Source: Rhodovibrio salinarum DSM 9154 | GTDB lineage: Bacteria > Pseudomonadota > Alphaproteobacteria > Kiloniellales > Rhodovibrionaceae | Direction of reading: 5' to 3' | NCBI RefSeq assembly: GCF_000515255.1 | Contig: NZ_KI911559.1 | Location: 2,064,824 to 2,128,823 of the forward strand | DNA length: 64,000 nt | In this document: positions 9,837-19,871 of the stretch, one piece after another | Layout of the letters: the number at the start of each line of letters is the position of its first letter | Position numbering within the stretch: position 1 is the stretch's first letter | Position numbers and translations under genes: made by a program | Notes under the pieces: generated by a model | The model's database searches: none | What the model saw: the letters and a program-made list of their open reading frames with translations, nothing else | What the model was told of the DNA's origin: nothing

Positions 9837-9985
9837 ACGCTGTTCGTCGGCTGTGGGATCGGTGGTCTCGGCATTGAGCAGGCGTACGCACCATCTGGCC
9901 GTTCTATTGCGCCATCCTGGTAGCTCTGATGCTGGTCACCGACGTACCGGCAGTCTCGATGTGGTTGCTAGGTCTGATCGAATAG
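9837..9985 (+). pseudogene. 3' remnant of a TRAP transporter large permease (dctM)
   Basis: Frame 9840-9884 reads LFVGCGIGGLGIEQA, and after a frame change frame 9887-9985 reads RTIWPFYCAILVALMLVTDV then PAVSMWLLGLIE and a stop. Joined, they give the typical DctM C terminus: a conserved IEQATRxIWPFY-like segment and the last helix ending VPAxSxWLPxLL. The rest of the gene is absent. It lies 16 bases before udh. This placement suggests that a uronate TRAP transporter once preceded udh, since such gene pairs are common. Confidence 0.7.
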
Positions 9986-10001
9986 GGGAAAGCGATATCC
10001 G

Positions 10002-10808
10002 ATGCTGAGCAAGCTGTTGATGACCGGCGCTGCGGGCGGCGTGGGCGCGGCGTTGCGCCCGCTGCTGGCAGAGTTCGCGACGTCCGTCGTGCTGTCGGAC
10101 GTGACCGAGATCACCGACTTGGCAGCGCATGAGTCTTTTCAGCTCTGCGACTTGGGCGACAGCGGGGCCGTGGCGGCGCTGTTTGATGGGGGCGTGGATG
10201 GTGTGATCCATCTGGGCGGCGTCTCGGTCGAGAAGACGTTCGACCTGATCCTCAATGCCAACCTCGTTGGCGCCTACAACCTGTTCGAGGCTGCCCGCCA
10301 TCACGGCCAGCCGCGGATCATCTTCGCCAGTTCCAACCACACGGTCGGCTACTACCGGCGCGACGAGCAGCTGGATAACACGGTGCTGCCGAAGCCGGAC
10401 TCGCTCTACGGCGTTTCCAAGGTGTTCGGCGAGAGCCTCGCCAGCATGTATTTCAACAAGTTCGGTCAGGAATGCCTGTCGGTGCGCATCGGCTCCTGCT
10501 TTCCGAAGCCGGCGGACCCGCGGATGCTGGCGACCTGGCTGGCGGTCGAGGATCTGGCCGACCTGTGTGCGTGCGCCTTTGCCGCGCCCCGGCTCGGCCA
10601 CACCATCGTCTATGGCGCGTCCGACAACGCCGAAAGCTGGTGGGACAACCGGAACGCCGATTTCCTGGGCTGGCGGCCGAAGCATAGTTCCGCGAAATGG
10701 CGCGCCGAAGTCCTTGCGTCGGCCAGCCGCCAGGACGCGCGCGATCCGGCGGTGATCTATCAGGGCGGTGGGTTCGTGGCTGCCGGACATCCATCCGACA
10801 AAAGTTAG
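10002..10808 (+). CDS. udh: Uronate dehydrogenase (NAD-dependent)
   Basis: A 268-residue short-chain-dehydrogenase-like enzyme that oxidises D-glucuronate or D-galacturonate to the aldarolactone with NAD. It has the Rossmann motif TGAAGGVG (residues 8-15) and the catalytic set Ser111 (in ASSNHTVGYY), Tyr136 and Lys140 (YGVSK). The SSNHTxGxY stretch and the overall length match known uronate dehydrogenases. No other uronate catabolic genes are present; only the dead dctM tail upstream supports the pathway context. The ribosome site is AGGGGAAAG (9984-9992). A strong hairpin overlaps its stop codon. Confidence 0.88.
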   Translation: MLSKLLMTGAAGGVGAALRPLLAEFATSVVLSDVTEITDLAAHESFQLCDLGDSGAVAALFDGGVDGVIHLGGVSVEKTFDLILNANLVGAYNLFEAARHHGQPRIIFASSNHTVGYYRRDEQLDNTVLPKPDSLYGVSKVFGESLASMYFNKFGQECLSVRIGSCFPKPADPRMLATWLAVEDLADLCACAFAAPRLGHTIVYGASDNAESWWDNRNADFLGWRPKHSSAKWRAEVLASASRQDARDPAVIYQGGGFVAAGHPSDKS

Positions 10809-10845
10809 AGCCGCGAGCAAGGGTATCCACCTTGCCCGCGGCTCT
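10807..10845 (+). terminator. Stem-loop after udh, between convergent genes
   Basis: AGAGCCGCGAGCAAGG (10807-10822) pairs with CCTTGCCCGCGGCTCT (10830-10845) with one mismatch and a 7-base loop. It begins in the udh stop codon and sits between the convergent udh and bcp genes, so it can serve both. The T run on the udh side is weak (TACTCTC). Confidence 0.6.
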
Positions 10846-10915
10846 TACTCTCAGGTTTATCGGATAGGGCGCGTCCGCACCGCCTGGGTGGTCGGAAGGG
10901 CGCCGGTCCGGCCGC

Positions 10916-11386
<471 letters not shown>

Positions 11387-11430
11387 GGTGAGGCGTAACT
11401 CCTTGTTATTGAATGACTGATATGAACGTC

Positions 11431-14400
11431 TCAGGCGGGCTCGGAAGAAACGCCGGAGGGCGTCTCGACGATCTCGGCGAAGATATGGCGCACCCGTTCG
11501 GCCGTGGCCACGAGCTTGTCGCGCAAATCCGCGAAGTCGGATGCGCCGACCGCCTGGGCCAGGCGCTGACGTACGCCTTCCGGGGCGGTGTCCTCGTCCA
11601 CCGCCTGGCCGGCGGTCAGGCGCTGGATGCCCTGAATCTGGCGCATGAAGCGGGTGGCGGCGATCAACTCGTCGGCCAGGTCGCGGTCGAGCTTGCCGGC
11701 CTGGGCGAGCTTGTCGAAGGCGGCTTGGGTGTTGCCGTCGATCACCTCGGCCGTGTCCTGGGCGTGGGTGAGTTGTAACGCTTGGGCGGTGAACTCCAGA
11801 TCCACGATCCCGCCGCGCAGATGCTTGACCTGCCAGATCGTGCTGGCCTTGTGCTCCTGGGCGATCCGCCGGCGCATGTCGGCGGCGTCCGCCAGCAGCT
11901 TGGTGCGGTCGCGCGGGGCGGTCAGGACGCCCGTGATCGTTTCCCGCAGCCGTGCGCAGAGCGCCGGGTCGCCCAGGATCGGGCGCGCGCGGGTCAGGGC
12001 CATGTGCTCGAACGTCCAGGCCTGTTCCTGCTGGTAGCGCTGGAAGCCGTTGAAGGTGACCGCGATCGGCCCCGAGGCGCCGGACGGGCGCAGGCGCATG
12101 TCGACCTCGTACAGTTTGCCCTCGCCGGTTGGCGCGGAGATCGCGTTGATCAGCCGCTGCGCCAGACGGGCGTAATAGCGCGTCGGTTCCAGCGGCTTCG
12201 GGCCGTCGGATTCCTGGTCCTTATCCTCGGCCTCATAGACAAAGATCAGGTCCAGGTCGCTGGAGATCGTCATCTCCCGGCCGCCCAGCTTGCCCATTGC
12301 GACCACCGCCATGCCGGGGCCGGGCAGGCGGCCATGCTTCTCCGCGAAGTCCGCCTGCACATGCGGCCAGACGCCTTCCAGCGCGACCTCCGCGATCTCG
12401 CTCATCGCCCGGCCGACCTCGTCGACGTCGGCGGCGTGCTCCAGCAGGTGCACGCCGACTTGGAAGCGCCGGTCGTTCGCCCAGCGCCGGCAGATGTCGA
12501 GCACATCCTGAAAGTCGCGCGCGTCCGACAGCAGGCCGGTCAACTCGTCTGACAGGGCGTCGCGTTCCGGGATGCTCTCGAAGAAACCCGGCTGCAGCAC
12601 AGCTTCCAAGAGGCCCGGATGGCGACTCAGATGGTCGGCCAGGGCCGGCGCGGCGCCCACGATCGAGGCCAGCAGTTGCAACAGCCGCGGGTTGGCGTAG
12701 AGCATCGAGAACAGCTGCACGCCGGCCGGCAGGCCCGCCAGGAACTCATCGAACTTGGTGAGCGCGCTGTCGGGATGCGACGTCTTGCCGAGTTCCTCCA
12801 ACAACGCCGGGATCAACTCGGTCAGGAACTCTCGCGAGCGGCGCGAGCGGGTCGCCTTGTAGCGGCCGCGATGCCAGGTGGCGACGACGTGGAACACCTT
12901 CTCGCCGTCCTGGAAACCCAGGGTGGCGAGCGTTTTGAGCGTTTCCGGGTCAGGCTCGCCGCCGGTGAATACCAGGTTGCCCGGCCCGGACAGCGACGGC
13001 TCCTCCTCGAACAGGGCGGCGTAGCGGTCCTCCACCGTATGCAGGTGGCCCAGCAGTTCCCGTCGGAAGGAGTCGCTCTCGGGATAGTTCATGAACCCTG
13101 CGATCTCGTCCAAACCCGCATCGTCCTCGGGCAGGCTTTGCGTCTGCTGGTCTTCGACCATCTGCAGCCGGTGTTCCAGCCGGCGCAGGTAGGCGTAGGC
13201 ATCGGATAGCGCACGGGCGTCGTCGGGATCGATGTGCCCGGCCTTGGCCAGCGCCGCCAACGCCTCCTGCGTGCGGGGGCTGCGCAGGCGCTGTTCCCGT
13301 CCGCCCCAGATCAGCTGCTGGGTCTGGGCGTAGAACTCGATCTCCCGAATGCCGCCCCGGCCGAGCTTCACGTTGTGGCCGGCGACCGTGACCGTGCTGC
13401 CGCCCTTGTGCGCGTAGATCTGCCGCTTGATCGAATGGACGTCCTGGATCGCCCAGAAGTCGAGGTGTTTGCGCCAGACGAACGGGCGCAGCACCTGCAG
13501 GAACTGTTGTCCGAGCGCGATGTCACCGGCGTGGGCGCGCGCCTTGATCATCGCCGCGCGTTCCCAGTTCTGGCCCAGGCTTTCGTAGTAGGTCTCCGCC
13601 GCGTCGAACGACAGCGCCAGCGGCGTCGCCGACGGGTCGGGGCGCAGCCGCAGATCGCAGCGGAAGACGAAGCCATCCTTGGTCCGCTCCTCGAGCAGAC
13701 GCACCAGTTCGCGCGTGATGCGCACTGCGACGTCGTGGAAATCCTTACTCCCAGTATAGGGCGCGCGGTCGGGATCGTGGATCACGATCAAGTCGATGTC
13801 GGAGGAGTAGTTGAGCTCTCCCGCGCCCAGTTTGCCCATCGCCAGCACTGCGATGCCGCAGCCCTGCGTCGGATTGTCCGGGTCGGCGATCTCCCATTGG
13901 CCGCGTTCGGCGTACTTGCGTATCTGGCTGGCAAGCGCGGTGTCGACGGCCGCGTCCGCGAAAGCGCTCAGCGCCGCCGTCACCTGGTCCAGATCCCACA
14001 GCCCGGCGATGTCGGCCAGGGCCACACCCAGCGCGGTCAGGCGCCGGCACTGGCGTAGCACACGCATGCAGGTTGCGGGGTCGTCGGTATCCGCTTCCGT
14101 GCGCACGCGCGTTAGCTGCTCGGCGAGCACCGCGTCCGGTCCCCGTTGCAGCAGGTCGCGGAAGCCCGCGAGGTCCGCCATGGCACAGTCGCTCAGGAAG
14201 GGCGAGTTGGAGAAGATGCCCTCCAGGAGCGCGCGGCCGTCCGGGTCGTTGGCAAGTGCGCGACAGAACTCTGCGAGTTCGGTGTCGTCCAGCCGGGCGA
14301 CACGCTCCTGCCAGTGCTGGAAGCCGAGGTCGACCTGCTGCTGGTTGGTGGCGCGGGGCAGGTTGTCGGCGCGGTAAGGAAGGGGGTGGCCAGCGGTCAT
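11431..14400 (-). CDS. glnE: Bifunctional glutamine-synthetase adenylyltransferase/adenylyl-removing enzyme
   Basis: A protein of 989 residues from the chosen start that adjusts glutamine synthetase activity by adding or removing AMP in response to PII and glutamine. Two nucleotidyltransferase domains are visible. The N-terminal adenylyl-removing domain has GELNYSSDIDLIVIHD, and the C-terminal adenylyltransferase domain has GGREMTISSDLDLIFVYE; the SSDxDL residues bind metal. I start at MTAGHPLPYRADNLP (14400) because the 30 codons before it (frame open to 14490) do not look like GlnE, although no ribosome site is clear. It is divergent from the AsmA-like gene. Confidence 0.95.
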   Translation of the reverse strand: MTAGHPLPYRADNLPRATNQQQVDLGFQHWQERVARLDDTELAEFCRALANDPDGRALLEGIFSNSPFLSDCAMADLAGFRDLLQRGPDAVLAEQLTRVRTEADTDDPATCMRVLRQCRRLTALGVALADIAGLWDLDQVTAALSAFADAAVDTALASQIRKYAERGQWEIADPDNPTQGCGIAVLAMGKLGAGELNYSSDIDLIVIHDPDRAPYTGSKDFHDVAVRITRELVRLLEERTKDGFVFRCDLRLRPDPSATPLALSFDAAETYYESLGQNWERAAMIKARAHAGDIALGQQFLQVLRPFVWRKHLDFWAIQDVHSIKRQIYAHKGGSTVTVAGHNVKLGRGGIREIEFYAQTQQLIWGGREQRLRSPRTQEALAALAKAGHIDPDDARALSDAYAYLRRLEHRLQMVEDQQTQSLPEDDAGLDEIAGFMNYPESDSFRRELLGHLHTVEDRYAALFEEEPSLSGPGNLVFTGGEPDPETLKTLATLGFQDGEKVFHVVATWHRGRYKATRSRRSREFLTELIPALLEELGKTSHPDSALTKFDEFLAGLPAGVQLFSMLYANPRLLQLLASIVGAAPALADHLSRHPGLLEAVLQPGFFESIPERDALSDELTGLLSDARDFQDVLDICRRWANDRRFQVGVHLLEHAADVDEVGRAMSEIAEVALEGVWPHVQADFAEKHGRLPGPGMAVVAMGKLGGREMTISSDLDLIFVYEAEDKDQESDGPKPLEPTRYYARLAQRLINAISAPTGEGKLYEVDMRLRPSGASGPIAVTFNGFQRYQQEQAWTFEHMALTRARPILGDPALCARLRETITGVLTAPRDRTKLLADAADMRRRIAQEHKASTIWQVKHLRGGIVDLEFTAQALQLTHAQDTAEVIDGNTQAAFDKLAQAGKLDRDLADELIAATRFMRQIQGIQRLTAGQAVDEDTAPEGVRQRLAQAVGASDFADLRDKLVATAERVRHIFAEIVETPSGVSSEPA

Positions 14401-14505
14401 CTGGGGGTCCGGCGTGTGGCATCGTAAGGGGAGAGCGTGCGAAGGCCGTGACGTGGGGTCAAGGCATCTAGGCGACGATGTATGCGTCATGCGAACCTAA
14501 GAGGG

Positions 14506-17500
14506 ATGGTTAAGCGTACGACCCGCATTTTTCTCGACCTCATCGGCGGCCTGGCCGCGCTCACCCTGATCGTGGGCGGCGTATTGGTGTGGCGTTTGGC
14601 GCAGGGCCCGGTGCAGCTTGATTTTCTGACCCCCCGCATCGAGACGGCGCTGAGCGAGGGCAGCGGCGATTTCGACATCGACGTCGGCACCACGGTTCTG
14701 GCGTGGGAGGGCTGGCCCGAGACGTTCGTTTTGCGGGTGCGTGACGTACAGGCGAGTCGCGATGGGCAGCCGGTGGCCAGCCTGCCGGCATTGGACCTAC
14801 GGCTCAGCCTGCCGGCCCTGGCCCAGGGGACGGTGGCGCCGACGGCCGTGACCGGCCGCGGGGCGACTCTCACGATCGTGCGCGATGCCGAGGGGGTGCG
14901 CTTCGGCGGGGATGCGCCGACGGCGGAACGGCGTTCGACAGGTCAGGGTGTTTCAGCCGTCGTGCCGGCGCTGCTGACCGACCTGATGGCGGAGCCGGGC
15001 CCGGACCGGCCGCTCAGCTATCTGCAAAGCCTGCGCGTCGTGGGCACGCGAATTATCCTGCGCGACGAGACTCTGGGCGTGGTCTGGGTTGCGCCCGATG
15101 CGTCCGTGCAACTGCGCCGGACGGAGGCCGGACTCGACGGACAAGCCGATCTCGCGGTGGCGCTTGGTCGCGAGGACCTGCACGCGCAGGCAGAGATCGC
15201 TTACGTGCGCGGTAGTGGTCGGCTGGACGTTTCCGCGGGCTTCGATGGCTTGCGCCTGGACGCCTTGGCCGCACGCCTGCCGCAGCTGGCCAAGGCGCGG
15301 GAAATCGCACTTCCGCTCTCAGGTCGGGCGGAGGCGACGCTGGCGCTATCGGGCGAAATCCGCGCGGCCGCGGCTGAGGTGACCGGCGGCGAAGGCACGC
15401 TGGCCGTGCCGGAGCTGCTGCCGGAACCGCGACCGGTTCGCAACCTGCGCGCCAAGGTCAGCTATGATGCGGTGGCCCGGCAAGGCAGTCTGGAGACCTT
15501 CGAGGTCGCCTTCGGCGACGCTCCGGACGGCGGTCCGACCATCACGGCCAGCGCGTCGGCCCAGATGACGCCGGCGGGCGCCGGCGTGGCCAACGTCATG
15601 CTGTCCGCGACAGGTTTGAACCTGGACCGGTTGGGCGACTACTGGCCGGTCGGGATGGCGGCCAACGCGCGCGACTGGGTGGTTCCCAACATCCGGACCG
15701 GCACGGCGGAACGCGCCGAACTGACCGCGGATCTGCGCATGCCGGCGGAAGGCGGGCTGGAATCGATCGAGCTGGCGGAGCTGAACGGGCAGATCGATTA
15801 CACGGGCCTGGACGTGCACTACCTGCGCCCGATGCCGCCCGTGACCGACGTGGCCGGCACAGCCAGCTTCACTGCGGACCGTTTCGACCTGCAGATCGCA
15901 GGCGGCCGGTTGGGGGATCTGACGATCCCCTCGGGCGATATTGCCATCACCGGCATGCAGGACAGTGACCAGTTCATCGACATCGCCTTCGGTCTTCAGG
16001 GTCAATTGCGCCAGGCGCTGCAGTTGCTCGACCACCCGCGGCTCGACCTGCTGGATCGGCTCGACCTTAACCCCGACAGCGTTTCGGGTCAGATCGACCA
16101 GGGGAAGGTGACCTTCGCCTTCCCGCTGATCGACGCGCTGACGTTCGAGCAGACGGAGGTCCAGGCCGATGCCGAGCTGTCCGATGTCGGCGTGGCGGAC
16201 TTCGTGCTGGGCCAGGACGCGAGCGATGGCGATCTCGATCTGTCGGTCAATAAGACAGGCATGACGGTGACCGGGCCGGTGCGCCTGGGCGGCGTTCAGG
16301 TTGAGGAGATGACCTGGCGGGAACGCTTCGAGGCCGATGCCGAGGTGGTCACCCAGATCGACGCCGAGGTTCCGGCGTTGTCGGCGCCTGCGCGCGCCCG
16401 CCTGGGCGTCGAGACGCGGCCCTACCTGGACGGTCCGGTCGGGCTCGACGTCACCTACCGGTCGTTCCGGGGCGCGCGCTCCAGCGTGCGGCTTGGCGCC
16501 GATCTAAGCCCCGCGCGCGTTGCGCTGGAAGCTGCACAGTGGGTGAAGCCGCCGGGCAATCCCGGGCGCCTTGACGCCACGCTTAATCTTGAGGACGGCG
16601 CCCCGGTTGCGCTTACCGAGGTCGAGGCTTCAGCGGTCGCGCAGGATGGCAAAGAACTGCGCGCGACAAGCGGCAGCGCGCGGCTCTCGGACGGCGGCCG
16701 GCGGCTGCAGCGCGTTCAGCTCGCAGAACTACGTCTGGGCCGGAACGATCTGCAGGAGCTAAAACTGTCGCGCACCGAGACCGGCTGGTCGGCGGAGATT
16801 GGTGGTGGTGTGTTGGATCTGGCGCCCTATCTGGAGACCGCGCTGGCAGGCGCGCGGGATTCCGGCGCCGACGTCGACCGCCCCCCGACGCTTGAGTTGC
16901 GGCCATCAGACCTGCGGCGTGTTCACTTTGCCCGGGATCGCTATGTCGAGAACGTCACGCTGTCGGCCCGGCGCGGATCGGAAGGCTGGTGGCGGGCGAT
17001 CCGGATCGCGGGAGAAGCGCCTGCGCGTTTCGCCCACAAGGACGCGGGACGCGCCGGTGGCGCGCGTCCGTTCGATCTGAGCTACGGCCCGGGCCCGAAT
17101 GATGGTCCACGGCAATTGAAGGTTCATGCCGCCGACAGTGGCGCCATGCTGCGGGCGCTCAACATCTATGACAGCATCGAGGGCGGAACGATGCGCATCG
17201 ACGGGACCGCCCGCAGCTCGTCGCCATCCAGCCCGCTCGACGTCCAGGTACGGATCAGCGACTTCCGTCTGGTCGATGCGCCGACCATGGCGCGGATCCT
17301 CACTCTCGGCTCCTTCACCGGTATTCGCAACGTCATGCAGGGAGAAGGCATCACCTTCCAATCCCTGACCGGGAAGGTTGTGTACGATCGCGGCCAGCTC
17401 ACCACGGATCTGCTGCACGCTTATGGTTCCGCGTTGGGTGTAACGCTTCAGGGCGCGGTTAATCTGGATTCAGAAGAACTCGATCTGAGCGGCGTGGTCG

Positions 17501-17751
17501 TGCCGGCCGCCTCGACGAACAGGGTCTTGGGCAACATCCCGGTGTTGGGCACGCTGCTGACCGGTGGGGAGGGGCAGGGGCTGTTCGCCGTATCCTATGC
17601 GGTTACGGGAGCGCTCGGAGAGCCGAACGTGTCGGTGAACCCGCTGTCCGCCCTCGCGCCCGGCTTTTTGCGTGGCCTGTTCGGGCGACTGGGCGACCTC
17701 AAGCAGAGCGAGCCCAACCCCGATTGGCCGCCCAAGCGCCCGAACAATTAG
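14506..17751 (+). CDS. Large AsmA/YhdP-like membrane-anchored protein
   Basis: A protein of about 1081 residues with one N-terminal membrane helix (LIGGLAALTLIVGGVLVWRL) and a very long periplasmic region rich in beta structure. A central DUF3971-like part and a C-terminal AsmA-like part (SFTGIRNVMQGEGITFQSLT, ending with the VLGNIPVLGTLLTGGEGQGL segment) follow. This is the architecture of YhdP/TamB-type proteins, thought to move phospholipid between the membranes. The start is taken at MVKRTTRIFLDL, where the family similarity begins; an ATG eight codons upstream (14482) is also possible. It is a single gene, divergent from glnE. Confidence 0.85.
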   Translation: MVKRTTRIFLDLIGGLAALTLIVGGVLVWRLAQGPVQLDFLTPRIETALSEGSGDFDIDVGTTVLAWEGWPETFVLRVRDVQASRDGQPVASLPALDLRLSLPALAQGTVAPTAVTGRGATLTIVRDAEGVRFGGDAPTAERRSTGQGVSAVVPALLTDLMAEPGPDRPLSYLQSLRVVGTRIILRDETLGVVWVAPDASVQLRRTEAGLDGQADLAVALGREDLHAQAEIAYVRGSGRLDVSAGFDGLRLDALAARLPQLAKAREIALPLSGRAEATLALSGEIRAAAAEVTGGEGTLAVPELLPEPRPVRNLRAKVSYDAVARQGSLETFEVAFGDAPDGGPTITASASAQMTPAGAGVANVMLSATGLNLDRLGDYWPVGMAANARDWVVPNIRTGTAERAELTADLRMPAEGGLESIELAELNGQIDYTGLDVHYLRPMPPVTDVAGTASFTADRFDLQIAGGRLGDLTIPSGDIAITGMQDSDQFIDIAFGLQGQLRQALQLLDHPRLDLLDRLDLNPDSVSGQIDQGKVTFAFPLIDALTFEQTEVQADAELSDVGVADFVLGQDASDGDLDLSVNKTGMTVTGPVRLGGVQVEEMTWRERFEADAEVVTQIDAEVPALSAPARARLGVETRPYLDGPVGLDVTYRSFRGARSSVRLGADLSPARVALEAAQWVKPPGNPGRLDATLNLEDGAPVALTEVEASAVAQDGKELRATSGSARLSDGGRRLQRVQLAELRLGRNDLQELKLSRTETGWSAEIGGGVLDLAPYLETALAGARDSGADVDRPPTLELRPSDLRRVHFARDRYVENVTLSARRGSEGWWRAIRIAGEAPARFAHKDAGRAGGARPFDLSYGPGPNDGPRQLKVHAADSGAMLRALNIYDSIEGGTMRIDGTARSSSPSSPLDVQVRISDFRLVDAPTMARILTLGSFTGIRNVMQGEGITFQSLTGKVVYDRGQLTTDLLHAYGSALGVTLQGAVNLDSEELDLSGVVVPAASTNRVLGNIPVLGTLLTGGEGQGLFAVSYAVTGALGEPNVSVNPLSALAPGFLRGLFGRLGDLKQSEPNPDWPPKRPNN

Positions 17752-17848
17752 CCTGGGGGATGCGACAAAAAGGCGGTTGCATAGTTCGCAAATTCACTGC
17801 CGTTTGGTAGTATAAAGCCCTTCGTGGTCACCTCAAACGGAGGGAAGA

Positions 17849-18025
17849 ATGGCTGACAACACCATGAACCACATTATAGAGAACTCACCAGAGCAGGTTG
17901 TCTACAAGAAACCCAGGCTCACTTACCCGGGGGGTCCTTCTTTGGCTTCTGCTGCGTTACCTTTCATAACTTGCGCTCGAACTCATCTTCGTCTTCCGCG
18001 CAGCCGTGTTCGCGGGCGGTTTTGA
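17849..18025 (+). CDS. Small ORF upstream of the DUF3800 gene, possibly degenerate
   Basis: A 58-codon ORF with a very good ribosome site (GGAGGGAAGA) directly before the ATG. It begins MADNTMNHIIENSPEQVVYK and continues with a Pro/Ser-rich and then Arg-rich stretch. The first 30 residues look like a real soluble protein; the C-terminal third looks like out-of-frame sequence, so the gene may have lost its original end. A weak promoter (TTCGCA, then TAGTAT after 17 bases) can be drawn upstream. It precedes the DUF3800 gene by 48 bases on the same strand, so a small-partner role is possible. I do not recognise it. Confidence 0.4.
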   Translation: MADNTMNHIIENSPEQVVYKKPRLTYPGGPSLASAALPFITCARTHLRLPRSRVRGRF

Positions 18026-18073
18026 CGAATTTCTCTCGTTGCCTTTCGCTAGTGCTTTTCGGCTTGCTATTTG

Positions 18074-18982
18074 ATGTCTTCTTCGCCCGAACGCCCTGAA
18101 TATGGCTTTGTCGCCTATATTGATGAGTCTGGCGACGACGGCTTGGCCAAGGTGAAGCCTATTGACGAGAACGGCTCGAGCGAATGGCTCGTCCTCGCAG
18201 CGGTTGTCGTTGATGCGGAGAACGAGCGGGAGACGATCCAATGGGTACGAAAGATCATTGGTAACTTCCGAAACCACCAACGATGCGATCTTCATTTCTC
18301 TGGCTTGAACCCTGCAAAAAAATTAGTCACGTGCAAATCGATCGCTGATCTGCCTGTCCGGTGCTTCGCAGTCGCCTCGAACAAGAAGAACATGAGGGGA
18401 TACACGAACCCTAATGCCGCAAAAATTCCATCCAAAAACTGGTTCTACTGTTGGATGACTCGTATCTTACTCGAACGGGTAACACACTTCGTTGAAAGTA
18501 AGTCTATTGATAAGTATGGCAGCGTCAAGAAGTTGAAAATTGAATACAGCGAGCGGGGCGGGCTCTCTTACTCCCAGATGACTGCCTATTATGAATGGCT
18601 GAAGATGAAAAGTTCAGCCAATAACCTCTATCTACCGCTAGGTGACCTTGCTTGGAGCGTCATGCACCGAGACTTGCTCGACGTCTACAACCACACAGAA
18701 CGTGCAGGGCTACAACTCGCTGATGCAGTGGCGGGCTCCGTGTTCAAGGGATGTGATGTCTACGATACAGGTGCATGCGATCCGCAGTTTGCAATGGCAT
18801 TGGGTAAAAGAATGGGCCGAGCACCAGACACAGCAACTGGCCAAATTTCGGGCTACGGACTTAAACTCATGCCGAACATGCGAAAGGCCCAACTCCGGCC
18901 AGAGCAAGAAGCCATATTTCGCCATTATGGCTACCCGAAAGAATGGTGGGCCCCGGCCCCGTCTAATCCATCGGCCTTTTAG
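18074..18982 (+). CDS. DUF3800 domain protein
   Basis: A 302-residue protein with the DUF3800 hallmark YIDESGD (residues 15-21) at the N terminus and the second acidic motif near the C terminus (TERAGLQLADAVAGSVFKG). The family has a predicted RNase H-like fold in which these acidic residues would bind metal; members are frequent in mobile and defence-related DNA, but the substrate is unknown. Codon use and base composition are clearly more AT-rich than the neighbours, and it lies beside a broken IS, so it was probably acquired. A TTG at 18071 is an alternative start. Confidence 0.8.
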   Translation: MSSSPERPEYGFVAYIDESGDDGLAKVKPIDENGSSEWLVLAAVVVDAENERETIQWVRKIIGNFRNHQRCDLHFSGLNPAKKLVTCKSIADLPVRCFAVASNKKNMRGYTNPNAAKIPSKNWFYCWMTRILLERVTHFVESKSIDKYGSVKKLKIEYSERGGLSYSQMTAYYEWLKMKSSANNLYLPLGDLAWSVMHRDLLDVYNHTERAGLQLADAVAGSVFKGCDVYDTGACDPQFAMALGKRMGRAPDTATGQISGYGLKLMPNMRKAQLRPEQEAIFRHYGYPKEWWAPAPSNPSAF

Positions 18983-19190
18983 CCCAGCGGTCTCCTAAGT
19001 ACCGAGCGTCCTATGGACGCCGTGGGACTGGCTACCCACAGCCCGGGAGCATTCCGGCGTTCCCACCATGACTATAGTGTAGGATTCAGTCTTTGGAATC
19101 AATGGTTTGATGCAAATCATTGTTTCGATTCACTTTTTGCGTCGTCGGCTGATCAGCCCTCTGATAGGTTAGCCGCTTGCCTTTGGCGCT
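18983..19190. other. Intergenic debris, possible IS end
   Basis: No gene is seen. The stretch 19075-19130 is AT-richer and contains GGATTC and GAATC in inverted orientation near TAGTGTAGGATTCAGTC, which looks like the terminus of a transposable element. I cannot assign the family. It abuts the truncated IS1595-type transposase. Confidence 0.3.
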
Positions 19191-19825
19191 TCACGTTTTT
19201 ATGGATGATGGTGCCAGCGTGGCAGCCTTCAGAGCATTCACCAGCATCGTATGGGCTTGGCCGGTGTTGCGGTCAACCAACGCCAGCACTTTGTGTTTGT
19301 GATGGTAGCCCCGACCTTTCTTCCCGTCCTTCGGCTTGATGCTTCGGTCTTGACCGATGAACGTTTTGTTCACCTCGACCGCACCGCTATGCTCACCGAA
19401 CGGCTCCAGGTCCCCGAGCCGCATTACCTCACGCAGTCGATGCACCATGAGCCATGCGGACTTGTACGTGATCTTCAGCTAGCTTGTGGGCGCTCATGCC
19501 CTTCTTGTCTTGTTGGATCGGAGAAGGTAAGCCGCTTGGAACCACTTGTGCAGCAGGTGTGGCTGGACTCGAGGACCGTTCCGACCTTTACCGTGAACTG
19601 CTTGTGGCCGTGACCGTATTTGTGTAGGCCCATCCGAACCATCCGAACCTTCTTCTCCGGGGTCGGGTCGATTTTGTAGATATTCTCCATGCTGTCGCAG
19701 TGAGGGCAGACCGGACCCTTGGGCCACATGATCGCCTCTAAGTTCGCGAATGCGACGATGTCGTCATGGAAGTAGGGGGTGATCAGAACGCTCAACGCGA
19801 CTCTCCGATCCTTATAGAAGGTCAT
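19191..19825 (-). mobile_element. Remnant of an IS1595-family transposase gene
   Basis: Read on the minus strand, the N-terminal part (19825 to about 19555) carries the zinc-ribbon stretch WPKGPVCPHCDSMENIYKI and the HKQFTVKVGTVLESSH segment. The reading then jumps frame to LLHKWFQAAYLLRSNK (about 19555-19500) and jumps again to MVHRLREVMRLGDL...GAVEVNKTFIG (19448-19191), the start of the DDE domain. At least two frameshifts or small deletions and loss of the last part of the DDE domain make it inactive. The sequence GGCGACTACATACCTGACAA (minus strand, near 19860-19841) may be its terminal repeat. Confidence 0.8.
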
Positions 19826-19871
19826 AGCGAATCGGCTGGGTTTGTCAGGTATGTAGTCGCCAAAAAAAGAA

